A stretch of DNA of 64,000 bases from Phytophthora colocasiae (taxonomy: Eukaryota > Oomycota > Peronosporomycetes > Peronosporales > Peronosporaceae). The notes under the pieces were generated by a model. That model worked only from the letters and a program-made list of their open reading frames with translations, was not told where the DNA came from and made no database searches. Both the position numbers and the translations under genes were made by a program. Of this stretch, positions 29,330 to 40,967 are shown piece by piece (position 1 is the first letter of the stretch; every line of letters begins with the position of its first letter). Location: the NCBI GenBank assembly GCA_018806915.1, contig JAGKQI010000052.1, forward strand, positions 1,116,001 through 1,180,000, read 5' to 3'.

Positions 29330-31886
29330 GGAGACCTCTCGTGAAGGCTCCAGCGTTGGTTTCATCTTCGCTCCTTGACTCAAAAGCTATTTTCACATTC
29401 CAACGTGAAATTCCCCACAAAGACTTAAGCACATCCTCCTTTAACAAAATAACCGAACAAAGCTGGGTAGTCGGCTGCGTTGTATAGCAACTCCAACAGT
29501 TCTTGTCGGACTCCTGCGACTGGTTTACGCCACCGTCATACCACAGAGTTTGCGCGGAGAGCAAGTAATCGAGCAGTACATGCTTTTAAAGCAGCTTTAT
29601 CCACATTGCTTGTAACCAGAATTGTTGATTCATCCATCCAGGCTGGATCCAGCTCAATTGCTTGTCGTGTTACTCGTGTGTCACCGCGTCAACTACATCA
29701 TCACTGCGCAATTGAAATTTCGTCTCTCCATGGCTACCTGGATATGTTGCGCGGAACGTGTCCAGATTTTACTGCTGCACTGGACAGTTGTAGGCCCTTT
29801 GTTGAGACTTTAGAGTAAACACTCGAAATTGCCTGAAAAGGTCTTGGGCTTGTATGATAACGGCGTTTGCGTTCAGCTTGTACATAGATTTACATAGAGG
29901 CGTCCCCATGTGCGCTTCCAGTTGCAAAAAATCTCCAGACTGTTCACAATTAATAAAAATGAGGGTCATGCATTGTGAATGAAGTGATCAATATACCAGA
30001 CGCACCCATTGGAGAGATTTACCACCAAACGGCAAATCGTGATTGTAGACCATGCGTAAGCGCTTGTCTACAGTCACTGTAAATTCGCTACCAAGCATAG
30101 AAACTTCGCCTGTCACGATGATACCAACCGAGTTGTCGAAAAGAAGACGTAGTTCTGCTAATTGTTTAGGAGAAACATGATCTCCCTCTCGACCAACTTT
30201 GAAAGCAGCATGACACGTCATCCCGCCTGGAAACTGGCTTGCAGCAGCCCCTGTCGGGCATGTTATTACAATATTTAGCCCGCGTTTCAGTAACTCGTCT
30301 CGTAGTTTGTGTACGACGAACGGTTTGCCTGTTCCGGCTCCACCATGCATAAGTGTAAGTGTCTGAACAGGATTGGGCTTCTCGAGGTTTGTCAGGATCC
30401 AATCGATTATTGCTTGCTGTTCAGGAGATGCAGTGTCTTCATTTTGCGATTGGTGCAGCGATGATTCAATAGGATCATTAGGGATTCTGGTATTACTAGT
30501 CTGTTTATTAGATAAATCAGATGCGTGGTTGCACAGCACCATCTCGTGGATTCGTCGTGCAACGACTTGGAGGTTTAGTTCGGGACGAATGAGCACATTG
30601 TCATACGTACGCTGATGCTGATATACGTTCGACAACAGATGAGATACAGGAATGGCAGGCTGTACATCTGCATGTGTTTGGTTACTGTCATCTTGAACTC
30701 CCATCTGCGAGCAAAACATTAACTGTATAGCTCGTACACTTTCGCGATGAGTCGGATTTCCTAAAGCCGCAGCTCGAGTAAGCCAATATAAATCATCATC
30801 TCCATCCGTCAATACTCCATTTGCTTCAGGGTCAACCGCGCTGTTACAGGTTTTCTGATCCGTAATGGAACCGGTCAATGGATTATCTTTCAATCGTGTG
30901 GCATTTCTAGCTCTCCTTTCCAAACACGTTTTTTTCGTTGTCGCTACAGCGTACATGCTTTTGAATGAAATTGTGGACTTGCCGATATCGTTGCCTGCTG
31001 ATAAAAGAGGCTGAAGAGCTATCCCAAGCTGTACATAATTGTGCTAACCCTGACGCACTCACGTCAAATTCTGGTCGATCGTGCGTGTTCCAAGGTACAA
31101 AAACGGAGATAACATACTTTGCTATCGCGTCCATCTTCTTTGAACTTGGCGCTTTACGAGAGCATGACAGTGTGGGTGGAGAACCTCCGAAAGCCGGGGT
31201 GAACATTTTCGTACGGATAACGGCTTCGTAGTGATGAAAGAGAGGGTGGCGCTTGTCCATGTCGAAGCTGTGCCTAGATTTGCGCCCTCGATTGCTTTTT
31301 GTTCCAATTCTATTTTGGCGCGGTACAATATCCACGATGCAGGCAAACTCTGAAGGCGAATAATCCACCAAATGAATGCCACGGTATTTGTATAATTCCA
31401 GCTGAGTGATAAATATTGTCTTGCCTTCGATTTTAAAAGTTCGTGCGCCGCCAGCAGCATGTTTCTCAGTACAAGAGCGACTAAGGACTGACAAATCTTC
31501 TGAGTGAGCAAAATTCGCTAGTTCCTCGATAGCAGCATCTATCGTTGAGGAACTGTCTGCACTATCTTCTTCGAGAGATGCTGCTCCATGTAGTCCGTTG
31601 ACGAACACGTACTACCTTCGTCAATTACGTTTTCCTCTGAGGATGTGTCCAGATTTTTTTCCAGCTCATTTACAAATCCATGCGGAAACACAAACGTGAA
31701 CGATTCATACGATACATGAGATTTGTGTCCAAGCAAAGCATATACCATCAAGGAAATAGGCCACTCATTCGCACCGCCGAACGCGTTAACTGTACGCGTC
31801 GCTAGATATTGACCCTGGCGTTCCGGTGTTTCGCTGTCTGCGGTAATGCTAGGGTACGTCAGAGCATCTTCGAGGGCTGTGAGCAT
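29330..31886 (-). pseudogene. Helitron helicase, N-terminal part
   Basis: The frame at 30956-29988 holds PEQQAIIDWIL, the Walker A motif HGGAGTGK, then VITCPTGAAASQFPGG and a FGGKS region. Later frames give SGDFLQLEAHMGTPLCKSMY and FRVFTLKSQQRA (about 29930-29780), then ELDPAWMDESTILVTSNVDK (about 29640). This is the PIF1-like helicase of Helitrons, a DNA helicase that unwinds during rolling-circle transfer. In the Walker A box the usual T/S after GK is P (GTGKP), and the Walker B DE is GE (IIVTGEVSM); both would weaken ATPase activity. Several frame changes are present. It breaks off at the DIRS-like insertion. Confidence 0.78.
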
Positions 31887-33138
31887 CTCGCAGCAGCATT
31901 TTTGAGTCCTGCACCTTCTTTTGTCATGTAATTCTGCTGGTATTCATCAACCAAATCTCCAGCATCTTCTCCGTTCATAACACTTAAGTTACAATGCGAT
32001 GCTGTTAAACCAGATAACAAACAATTTGTTTCCACATACATGCCATCGGCTTGAGGTCGAAATTGTTCCCAGACAACAGGACCAGAAATCTGAGGACGAA
32101 GAAATTCACCTTGTTCAGAGTCGTAGCCAGCATCCAGTTTCATTTCGTAATCTGCACTGATGGGGCTGCCGACGCAAGCTCCATTGACGTTGTTTATAAC
32201 CAGTGGCTGGGTTTCCTTTTCGTGAATTCCTGCAGGACGACACAGCCTACACTGTGTTTTTCCGCGTTTTCCTTTGCCGCAGGTCTTCGAGTGGTAATGG
32301 ATGTTTGTTGCAGCAGTTGACCTTTGAACCGCGTCTTGAAAACCTGATAGATCATCACTGATAGGTGGTAATGCTACTTCACATGCTCGTGGGAACGGAG
32401 TTCCAGGATTGTTGTACTTCCAGTCATTTACCCAAGCTCGCGTAGAAGGGGATAAATGATTCGTGTATACAGCATTCATCCAATTCGCGATATACTGACG
32501 TAGCACAAGACAAGAAGCTCCACGCGTCAAGATCTCGGGTGAAAAAGAAGAGCCGTACACTGTCATATGTAGATGTAATCTTTCATCAATTTAAGGTTCA
32601 ACGACACCGTTAAATGAGGCAACTTTTCCATAAACTCTGGCTTCACGTTCGATATAGTTTCGGATTTCCTAGTGTCTTCAGAAGCCGGGCAGCGCAAAAT
32701 TCCTTTCTGAATCAGATTCATTTTCCGCTCAAAGGCTAAAGCAGCCAGAACAGGGCATAGGTTTGAGATTGACAAACGGAGCCGTAGGCTATTTTTAATA
32801 TCTTCAGGAAGTTTACTCCAATTAAAGTTTTCTTCACCATATACGCAAGTTTCGTCATTCCAAGCGTTATGTTCTCTCAGCAACACGATTCGATGCAAAG
32901 TAATATCGTCTTGCTCAGGCGGTGCAACCGTGATCCAAAACAGGGGTAGCCCAAACCGATGACGCATGGCTGACGATTTCGGCCAGGTTGCTGCACGCTC
33001 AAAAGGCGAATAGGGAATCGTACCACCAATAACTGATAAAATTCGCAATAGTCCCGCGTTAAGTCGTTTTGCCGCAGCGGATTCAGGGTCTTCTTTTGCT
33101 GCAACAAGTGCTTCGTTGAATCCCGTAGAGTTTGCCAA
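31859..33138 (-). pseudogene. Helitron Rep-like region
   Basis: The frame at 33138-32563 contains SAMRHRFGLPLFWITVAPPE, as in the Helitron_like_N domain (usually '...G.P.LF.T...'). The frame at 32566-31859 has IHYHSKTCGKGKRGKTQCRL and NLSVMNGEDAGDLVDEYQQN, corresponding to the H-x-x-T-C and N-x-D...YxxKY regions around the Rep nuclease. The two-tyrosine active site appears degraded (YQQNYMTK in place of YxxKYxxK). The two frames overlap by four bases, so a single indel separates them. Confidence 0.68.
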
Positions 33139-33242
33139 TTCTCCCAGTTTTTTTTAACGTTTTTGCGTGAGTTGTGGCTGCTCTAGCTGCTTTTCGTACT
33201 GCTGAATGTCTTGCAGCTGATTAAAAAGCGTTGCTACAAATA

Positions 33243-34543
33243 TCACGTCGGTCTCGAATCTGCCATCGTAATACCGCATGAGACTAAGTCACGGGGAAAT
33301 GATCCATGAGGCAGCATATCACCTCCCACCATGAACAAGGTAGGAAATGTACCAGCGATCATTTCACCATTTTCATCCCACTCCACAATTGGTGTAGCCC
33401 CTCTTTGTACTACAGCAATGTCACCTTTTATGACAACGGTGTCCATCATTGCGTCGATAACCGTAGATCTGACCTTGTCCGTTCGACTCATCACTGGTTG
33501 CAAAATAGCAGATTGCTGAAAGACAACATAGTCTGGTGTGTCTCTGGCTGGGGCCATATCTGCCGCGTATCGCTCCGAGTTTATGGCGTTATCCACAGCA
33601 CGCAACGCTGCTGTGTCACGCACAATCACATCCCTTTCGATAGCATTTTCTAACGTTGCAAGTTTTTCGACTTGAACACGAGAGTCATCTATGCCGATGC
33701 CTTTATCCCGAATGAAGCAATGCGTTTCCTTCAATACAGCTAGCCACGGAAAAATACTTTCGCTCGGCAATTCATAAAAACCACGAAATACATTTTTACG
33801 GGCCCTCCACTCTTATGAAGAGCCAATAAAGTAACCCGAGGCTTATGATCGATGTCTGTTACCGGGAGTACCTTTGCACAAGCTTGGGGGTCACTCGAAT
33901 GAAAGCAAGTCACATGTCAACTGCAATGTTTTCCAGACAGGGAGAACTCAAATCCGAAGCTCCGAGCTGGCGCGATACAATTTTTCCCAAGCGCATTCAG
34001 TGAAGGAAGAGATCCAGAACGCCCGTACTCATGTCCACTTGCGAGACTAAACTTTGATTTGCGGGGATACCATGCACATTTCGAGCATAAATGAACACGC
34101 TCTATGTCACGGACTAACTCAGGATTCAAATAGTATTTTTTCCATTTGGCTGCTGTAGAATTTGGGCATGTTTCCTGATGATAGATGACCGTACCGTTCT
34201 TCAAACTCAGAAGGAGAAATTAGAAATGTATCCGGTAGGTTCGATAACGGCATACAGACAGTGTTTCTCTCAGATTCAAGAAGCAATTCACAACACGAAG
34301 CACATGCGTAAATTGCACTTCGTGAGGGATCAATTGCAGCAGCAGTTTTTTCACACCGGACATGTTCTTGTACTCCAGGGGGTCATCGAGCGCAGCCACT
34401 AACCGTTGACGTACAGGTTCACTTTCCCGAAGATGTTCACCATTAAAAATGAAAGCGTCTGGGTGACAGCTGCAGCAGTAATAGTAGGCCAATGCGAGCC
34501 TTGGGTCAGACGTTAAGTTTTGACCTTTCATCATCAGCAGCAC
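33243..34543 (-). pseudogene. Helitron N-terminal region (DUF6570-like)
   Basis: At 34204-33917 the minus strand has VHLCSKCAWYPRKSKFSLAS, then LPSLNALGKNCIAPARSF, the Cys-x-x-Cys and 'FSLANG...LP.L...E..lIA..R' pattern of DUF6570, usual upstream of Rep in eukaryotic Helitrons. At 33770-33243 another frame includes WDENGEMIAGTFPTLFMVGG, which matches the 'FP.LF..G' segment just before Rep. Frame changes separate all parts. Confidence 0.65.
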
Positions 34544-34695
34544 ATCCTAGTCAGAGATGTCGTGTTTACCCAGTATTGATTCTGCGAGATGATGTAAGCG
34601 AACATCTAAATCACTCTCATTGCCTTTTGCGTGTTGTTCGTATTCAACATCCCTCGCTGGTGGTGTAAAACAAAATTAGTTTTTTTTACATCCAT

Positions 34696-35058
34696 TCAAA
34701 CTACCGTAGCGAGATTACTGTATCGCGGTTGTTCTTTTGAGCACGATATTGACGCATATAAGCTGCTCGACGTTTTTTTTTTTTTCAAACTCCGCTGCAG
34801 CATCCTCAGTATGAGTCTATTTTTTGAGGAGCGAGATCTCTGCATGGTGTCGGCATGTCGCTTACGAGCTGTTGCCTTTGAATTTGCACGAGCAGGATCA
34901 AGTTCGTTTTTACCTCTAGCAGCCTCAACGATCGGTTGAATAACTTGAGTAGGAGCTTGAGCATTGCCAGTCTGTTTCCTCGAAGCGCGATACGCGCGCA
35001 TGTATTCTGCTTTGCGCTGGCGCTTTCGTTCGGGCGAAGAAGCACTCTTCATGATCAC
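34696..35058 (-). pseudogene. Helitron protein N-terminus, basic
   Basis: An ATG near 35052 opens a 118-codon frame with RKRQRKAEYMRAYRASRKQ, a basic helix commonly found at the start of Helitron RepHel proteins. It leads into a low-complexity KKKKT stretch caused by a run of T near 34770, after which the frame is lost. It likely marks the 5' coding end of the Helitron. Confidence 0.5.
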
Positions 35059-35154
35059 TGTCCTCGCTGATCTAACAAATTGATTAGATACTAACGGTGT
35101 GATCAGAAAGCATCAGAGGATTTAACGAATGTTGTTTTGGTGACGAGCATTTGT

Positions 35155-36026
35155 CATCATGTACATCTGCAGAGGCAACGGCAAGATCAATTCCCATCAA
35201 AATGTGGCCCAACAGATTTTCCTCGTCATTAATCATTTTGTGCCGAGCTAACTAAGGCTTGCTTCTGTCAAGTATTGAGATTGACGGGATCCCGATACCC
35301 AAGGACTACAAATCACCACTCCAGGAACGCGGCGAGAGCGAACAAGACGCTCCACCTCGCGTGCTTCCAACACGCAAAGGTAAGTAGAAGTATGAAGTGT
35401 TCAATACTGGACAAATACGTATAATTTGTATGCCACCACGTCATCAGCGTTTTTAGAATACGTGAACGAGGGTGTCCGTAGTACGAATAATGTTTCTGTC
35501 TTCGGACGAAATGTTTGGTGCAGCGAACACACCTTTCGCGATGGACGCAAATTGGTCCGGATGCACCTAATTGACCTGTTTGCTCCAGCGTCGGAGGCGA
35601 TACTGAAATCGGTAAATTTTACTCAATAGCCAATTCTAGCATTTTACTAATATTTCTGCATATGTGCTAGTCGACAAAGATCGGATGACTGCAACGATCT
35701 GGAAGAACAACGACACCGAGCATGACGTTCCGCTCCGGGGACAAAAGGTAAAAGTTGTTCATTTTACCGATCCGAAGGTCTTCCGGAACGAGTGCTGCCA
35801 ATTCACAACACGATTAAGAGATCTAAAGTTCGAGAAGAAGTCCGAGACGCCAACGACTACAGATGGAAAATATCCTGCTTCTTCATCTACGATCACTGAG
35901 ATGGCCACGGTAATTCCGAATTCCAGCTCGAATGTCTGCATGAACAAAAGCACCACCGCAACTGAAAACGATGCTGAGCCTTCCGTGAAACTCGAGCCGC
36001 CCGTCAAGAAACAAAAAACGGACTGA
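35155..36026 (+). pseudogene. Small intron-containing gene with possible OB-fold, not identified
   Basis: Exon-like sequence ending at 35379 (IEIDGIPIPKDY...RVLPTRK) is followed by a good GTAAGT...TCATCAG intron (35380-35447, 68 bp). The next exon (35448-35611) reads FLEYVNEGVRSTNNVSVFGR and HTFRDGRKLVRMHLIDLF. A GTAAAT...GTGCTAG intron (35612-35670) follows, then VDKDRMTATIWKNNDTEHDV and QKVKVVHFTD, and a Ser/Thr-rich tail with a basic KKQKTD end at 36026. The 'ATIW...G.KVKV' pattern resembles an OB-fold such as replication protein A. The second intron's phase does not match, so there is an indel or mis-splicing. I do not recognise the family with certainty. Confidence 0.4.
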
Positions 36027-36943
36027 ATGTCGTTCACTGGGAGAATTTTCTTCATTAGTCTGGAAGCATGTTTTTCTTCTATGGTTCACTATTGATCGGT
36101 CGGTGTGTTATCGAGAGCTATGTTTCGAAGAGGCAGATGACAATTTGAGTAATTTAATTATGACGTCTAAGTATACCGGTAGCACTAATCAGACCAATTC
36201 AACTCCTGCTTGTACACTTCTTCATTAACTTGCAACACTCTGATGCAGCTCAATTCACAGTGATCTGCAATACTGATGTTGCCCGAATGTTGCCCGAGGT
36301 TACGGCAGTACCGTCGAATTAATCCCGTGAGGCTGGTACCCCCTCATTCTTCGGGGATTCCCAGTATAAAATTGTGATACTACTCCGACCCAATACACTT
36401 TAAATTCCAGATCTCGAAACGTTTTATTGTTTTACATATTGCCTCGTTCAGCTACATCACTACAGTCCACATACTAAAAAACGAACTGCAAAACAACGGA
36501 CAATTCGCAAAATTTCTTTATCGCATTTTGAAGTGAAAGTACGTTGTGGAAATGGGCGGTAGACGTATAAATGTCCCATTCCATCGATTCAAAATCACAA
36601 TCAATCCTTTAGAAATGTAAATCAAGTTCAATTCAAGACGTAGCGATTAAACATGGAATAGCGCTGTTCACACATGAAGATATAATGACTGTCTCGGATT
36701 TGTCGAACCGTTTAAGAACGATCAAAGGCTTCGTTACCGAACAGAACATCGCTGACAGCATCAAGTCCATGGTAACATTATCCTAAGCTTGTAACCGCTA
36801 AATTACCATTCATATCGGATCTGGCTCCCGTTTGCTATTGTCTATGGTAGGAGCTGAGTGCGAGTGAAGTTGAAGATATGGCCTAACAGGAGAATTTCAT
36901 ACAAGTGAATGAAACCGGCATGGTTGATAGAGCTTATCTACTT
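36027..36943. other. Unassigned spacer with a SINE tail piece
   Basis: TTCAAAATCACAATCAATCC at about 36589 matches the SINE tail. An open stretch of about 45 codons (about 36633-36771) ends at a GTAACA that could be a donor site, but no motif supports it. Nothing else recognised. Confidence 0.4.
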
Positions 36944-37269
36944 GAAACTTGGTGCAGACGTTGGCAAGGAATGGAAGACCGCTTGAGTAGTTGAATGTGT
37001 ATTGGAAAGTGAGAGTTTAAATCTACCGACAAGTTCTAGTTCTTCTGAGCTTACATCTAGCTTGTCCACATGAATGCCTCACCGTGGCCCTCTTGGGCTT
37101 CCTCGCGCGCCTTTGCGATGCTCGTTACTTCGCACCGCGCGTAGTTTCCTTGCACAATGCAGCACGTTTATGCTGCCTTCCCTTAAATGCTGCTGCTGCT
37201 CAATACGTACGTGCAGCGCGTGAACGTGCACGCAGCTGTCCTTGCTACGCCTGGTTCTCATCTTCAACA
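36944..37269 (-). repeat. 3' LTR of the older Copia element
   Basis: 326 bp, matching 44825-45207 from TTGGTGCAGACGTTGGCAAG to GGTTCTCATCTTCAACA. Confidence 0.8.
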
Positions 37270-37404
37270 CTGCCCCGCAACTCGTTGCCGTGCACACCAC
37301 TTCTTCTGACCAGCTAGTGAAGACTTTAGTGGGTAGACCTTTGGTAAGGTAATCGGCCAGTTGGTGCCGGGTCGGAATATACTGCAGTGCAACGGTTCCT
37401 TGAG

Positions 37405-40400
37405 TTACGTGATCGCGAATGAAATGGTGACGATCGCGATCGCACTCTGATTGTCTTCGTGCACCACCGTGGGTTCTTGAATTGCACCTCCCATCTCCTT
37501 CAGCAGACTGCGCCACACAATCTCTTGCAAGCACAGCGACAGCGCCATGTACTCAGCTTCGGCTGAGCTGAGTGCAACAGTGCGTTGCAGCTTCGACTTG
37601 TAGATGACGGGTTCACCGTTCATGACAACCATCACTCCTGACACCAATTTTCGCTCTTTTTTGTCGCTACAATCTGCATAGCTGAAAGCAACTGGTTCAC
37701 ATGCCTCGGCGGTCGACTTGATAATGGAGCCCAACGTCCGCAGTAGCTTTCAGATATCGCAATACACGAATGGCTGCTTTCCAGTGTGATTCGTTCGGTG
37801 ATTCCACAAATCTGCTCAATCTGCCAACTGCGAAGGCAATGTCGGACCGAGTGGCCATTGCCACATACAAAAGCGATCCGACCAACGATCAGTACGGTTT
37901 TCGCTCCATGTCGGCTTGCGCTTGGGAGTTGAGGTCGTGTTTTAGCAGAGTTTGACCAGGAACATTCGGGTTGTAGGTGCCATGAGGAGTTTTCTGATTG
38001 TACCGATCTACCATCCGCTCGATGGTGGCCTGCTGTGAGAGCACCAATGTGCCGCTCAAAGCAGAGTACTGCACCTTGACTCCAAGCACATACGCAACCG
38101 GTCCGATGTCCTTGATCTTGAAGTATGTAGCCAGCTCACGCTTTACGTCCGCGATGGTCGCCTTATCCTTAGCTCCAATTAGCATGTCATCGACGTATAC
38201 CCCAATGTAGACAGGAGAAGCGTCGACTTGTTTTACGAACACACATGCGTCGGACTTACATGGGTGAAGGCCCATTCTCTTGAGCGCCTTTGTAAGAGTC
38301 TCGTACCACACGGCGGCTGACTGCTTAAGCGCGTAAAGGCTTCGAAGTAGTACACACACAATGCCAACGAGGGCTGCGACGCCTGGAGGCGGACGCATCA
38401 TTACACGCTCCTTCATAACACCTTGAGTAAACGCAGCATCAACCAGTTCCACCTCGTGCTCAAGCTCCAGGTTGCGGTTCAGAAACACACGAATTGAATT
38501 CATGTTGATCACAGGAGCGTACGTCTCCTCGTAGTCGACACCAAATGTTTGGTGGCACCCCAGCGCGACCAAACGAGCTTTGTACCGGGTGATCTCGCCA
38601 TCCTCATTCCGTTTTAGAGCGAAGACCCATTTTGACCCGATCACTTTTGTGCCTGCCGGCTGTTCCACATAATCCCACGTGTGATTCTTGGCAAGAGTTG
38701 CGAGGTCCAGCGCCATCGCCTCTTTCCAGCGGTCAGAGTCGCTTGACTGGAAGGCTTCACGGTAGGTCTTTAGTTCTTCGGTGGACACATTCGCTTGCTC
38801 TCCACTCTCTGTCCGTTGACGTTTGCTGTCACGGCGACCTCGACCATTGACAGTCTAGACTCGGTCAGCTGCATCGCTGTGTTGTCCAGTACCTTCTGCA
38901 ATCTCGATTTCATGGTTGTTATCAGGGATAGGAGGAAGCGTCAAAACCTCCTTAGATTGACGTCCGAGTGGCAGGGGTCATCGATGGGCTGACGAGAACA
39001 CGGTTCGATCATTGTCGATGATCCCAAGTGGCTCACGACGCAAATACGGGCTTTGCCATGATGAATGTCCGCTGCGAACTGGTACGACCGCTAGCTGCTC
39101 ATGCGAATCCTCGTGCAAATCACCACGGTCAATTGCAGCAGTCAGTAGAGCGGGACTTGGAGCTGGAAGGTGAAATGCTGCATCGTCCTCCCCCATTTGC
39201 TCGAGGTCATTCGGATTCTCGTACATATCCTCATCGGTGTCTATCGGTTCAGGCCTTGGTGTAGCATCCGCTGGAACAGGAGCTAATGCCATATCTTCAT
39301 CGTCATCCACACTGGTGGTCAACAGGGGTACGACTGTCGTCGTCCGGAGCCACAACTTGAAGGTATCGTGCAGCGTCCGACTCGTTCAAACGGACACTGC
39401 GGCTGACTCCAAGCTTGCCGGTGTTGACGTTCCACACGCGATACGCCTTCGACGTGTCTGCATACCCCAAGAAGATGCACTCGAATGCCTTGGCATCCAA
39501 CTTATTTCGCTTCGCCTTGTCGATGTGTGCGAAGCCCTTCGCTCCAAACACACGCAAGTTGCTGAGATCAGGTGACCTCCCCCATACAATCTCAAATGGC
39601 GACTTCTGTGTGTCACGATGGTTCGGAATGTTGACGATGTAGACTGCAGCAGTGCTTCTCCACGTTCTTGTAGTAAATCATGGATCGAGCCATCTTCTTG
39701 CGTCCGATTCATACGCTCCGCCCATTCTGTTGTGGAGAATATGGCGCCGTCGTCTGATAGATGATCCTGTGCGCTCCGCAAAACTTAGCAAACTTGAGGT
39801 TCACATATTCGCCACCATTGTCAGTGCGAATACAGCGGATGCTGTGGCTGAACTGCTTCTCTGTGAAAACCGTGTACTGTATGAACCTACCCAGGACTTC
39901 TGATTTGTTCTTCAGGAAGTACACCATCGTATATCGCGAGAAATCATCGATGAAAGTAAGCACGTAGCGGGCCCCGCCGACAGTCTTCACGTTCATAGGC
40001 CCCATCACATCACTGTGCACTAGTGCCAGCACATGCTGTGACTTGACTACGGTCTTTCCAGCCCTCGGTAACTACGCGACGGACAACTTTCCTTTCATGC
40101 AGCTGGAGCACACCTCCTCGTCGCTGTGGTCTGCAGCGATTGCCATGCTCAGTGGCAGTCCCGCGCTCGATTGTGCGATCTCCTTCATTCTGCGAGTCGG
40201 AAGATGCCCCAAGCGTGCATGCCAGAGCGCCGCGTTCTCGTTCTCGGTGCCTACGCTGGCCGCTTCTCTCTCAGGCGATGCTGCCCTTGCTGACAGCAAA
40301 AACAGCTTTCCTTGGCGGCCGAACTCAGCAACGTCTGAAGTAATCAGTCTGCACACATCACCTCGGAACCGCACCTCAATGTCCTTGGATCCCATTGCAG

Positions 40401-40941
40401 ACACAAAGACCAAACGCCGATCCAGTGACGGCACGTGGAGTACGTTCACCATGATGACGTTAACACCATTCACCAAGGTGAAACGCACATCTCTCACACC
40501 ACATGCCTCCATTGCCTGCCCATTAGCGATTCCGATTGTGAATGGCATCGTCAGCTGGCGGTATGCAGTGAAGTCGGACTTGCAAAATGGCATGTGGCTG
40601 CTAGCCCCACTGTCTAGGAGCCATTCATCTGTATGCTCCGTCATGGCCGAAAAAACAAATTCACTGGCCCCATCGCCCGGTCGCCCACTTGACTCTGGAC
40701 ATTCCGCTTTATTGTGCCCAGGCTGGTTGCCGTTGAAACATCTACCATGGAAGCGTCCACGGCCACGGTTGCCGTTGCCATCTTGGTGTGGAGTGCGTCG
40801 GAAAGATCGACCGTGTTGTCGACCTTGCTGCCTTCCGCGCCGGTTGTGGCTTGAGGCGTTCAGCGCCACCTCGGTCTCGACCTTCACATGCATCCACTCG
40901 TGCTCTCTCCGCAGCATCTCCTTGGCGCCCAGAATATCCAC
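37405..40941 (-). pseudogene. Copia protease-integrase-RT-RNase H, frameshifted
   Basis: From right to left, 40941-40072 has the zinc-knuckle remnant CFNGNQPGHNKAEC, protease WLLDSGASSHM and pre-integrase LWHARLGH...CSSCMKGK. The frame at 40032-39709 has integrase VHSDVMGPM and RTDNGGEY but then shifts. The frames 39557-38978 cover the linker. The frame at 38788-37889 has the RT with ARLVALGCHQTFGVDYEETY and YVDDMLIGAK. 37734-37405 has RNase H (VALSSAEAEYMAL). At least four frame changes make it non-coding as a whole. Sequence is clearly diverged from the Copia element at 11718. Confidence 0.85.
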
Positions 40942-40967
40942 GCCTGCGCTGTTCTCAATAATCTTAA

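Larger units (their letters stand above)
23304..35090 (-). mobile_element. Helitron-like element, split by a retrotransposon; ends approximate
   Basis: The minus strand carries an N-terminal RKRQRKAEYMRAYRASRKQ segment, a DUF6570-like region, a Helitron Rep-like region and a PIF1-type helicase, the RepHel architecture. The helicase stops in the middle at about 29330 and resumes at about 24105. The 5.2 kb between is a tyrosine-recombinase retrotransposon. Many frameshifts show that it is inactive. I could not define the TC...CTRR ends or a terminal hairpin with confidence, so the limits are set by coding homology. Confidence 0.75.

Noticed and set aside
23304..35090. Exact Helitron ends (5' TC, 3' hairpin-CTRR)
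   Set aside because: Candidate TC and CTAA-like ends exist but no convincing 3' hairpin was seen, so the limits are left approximate.
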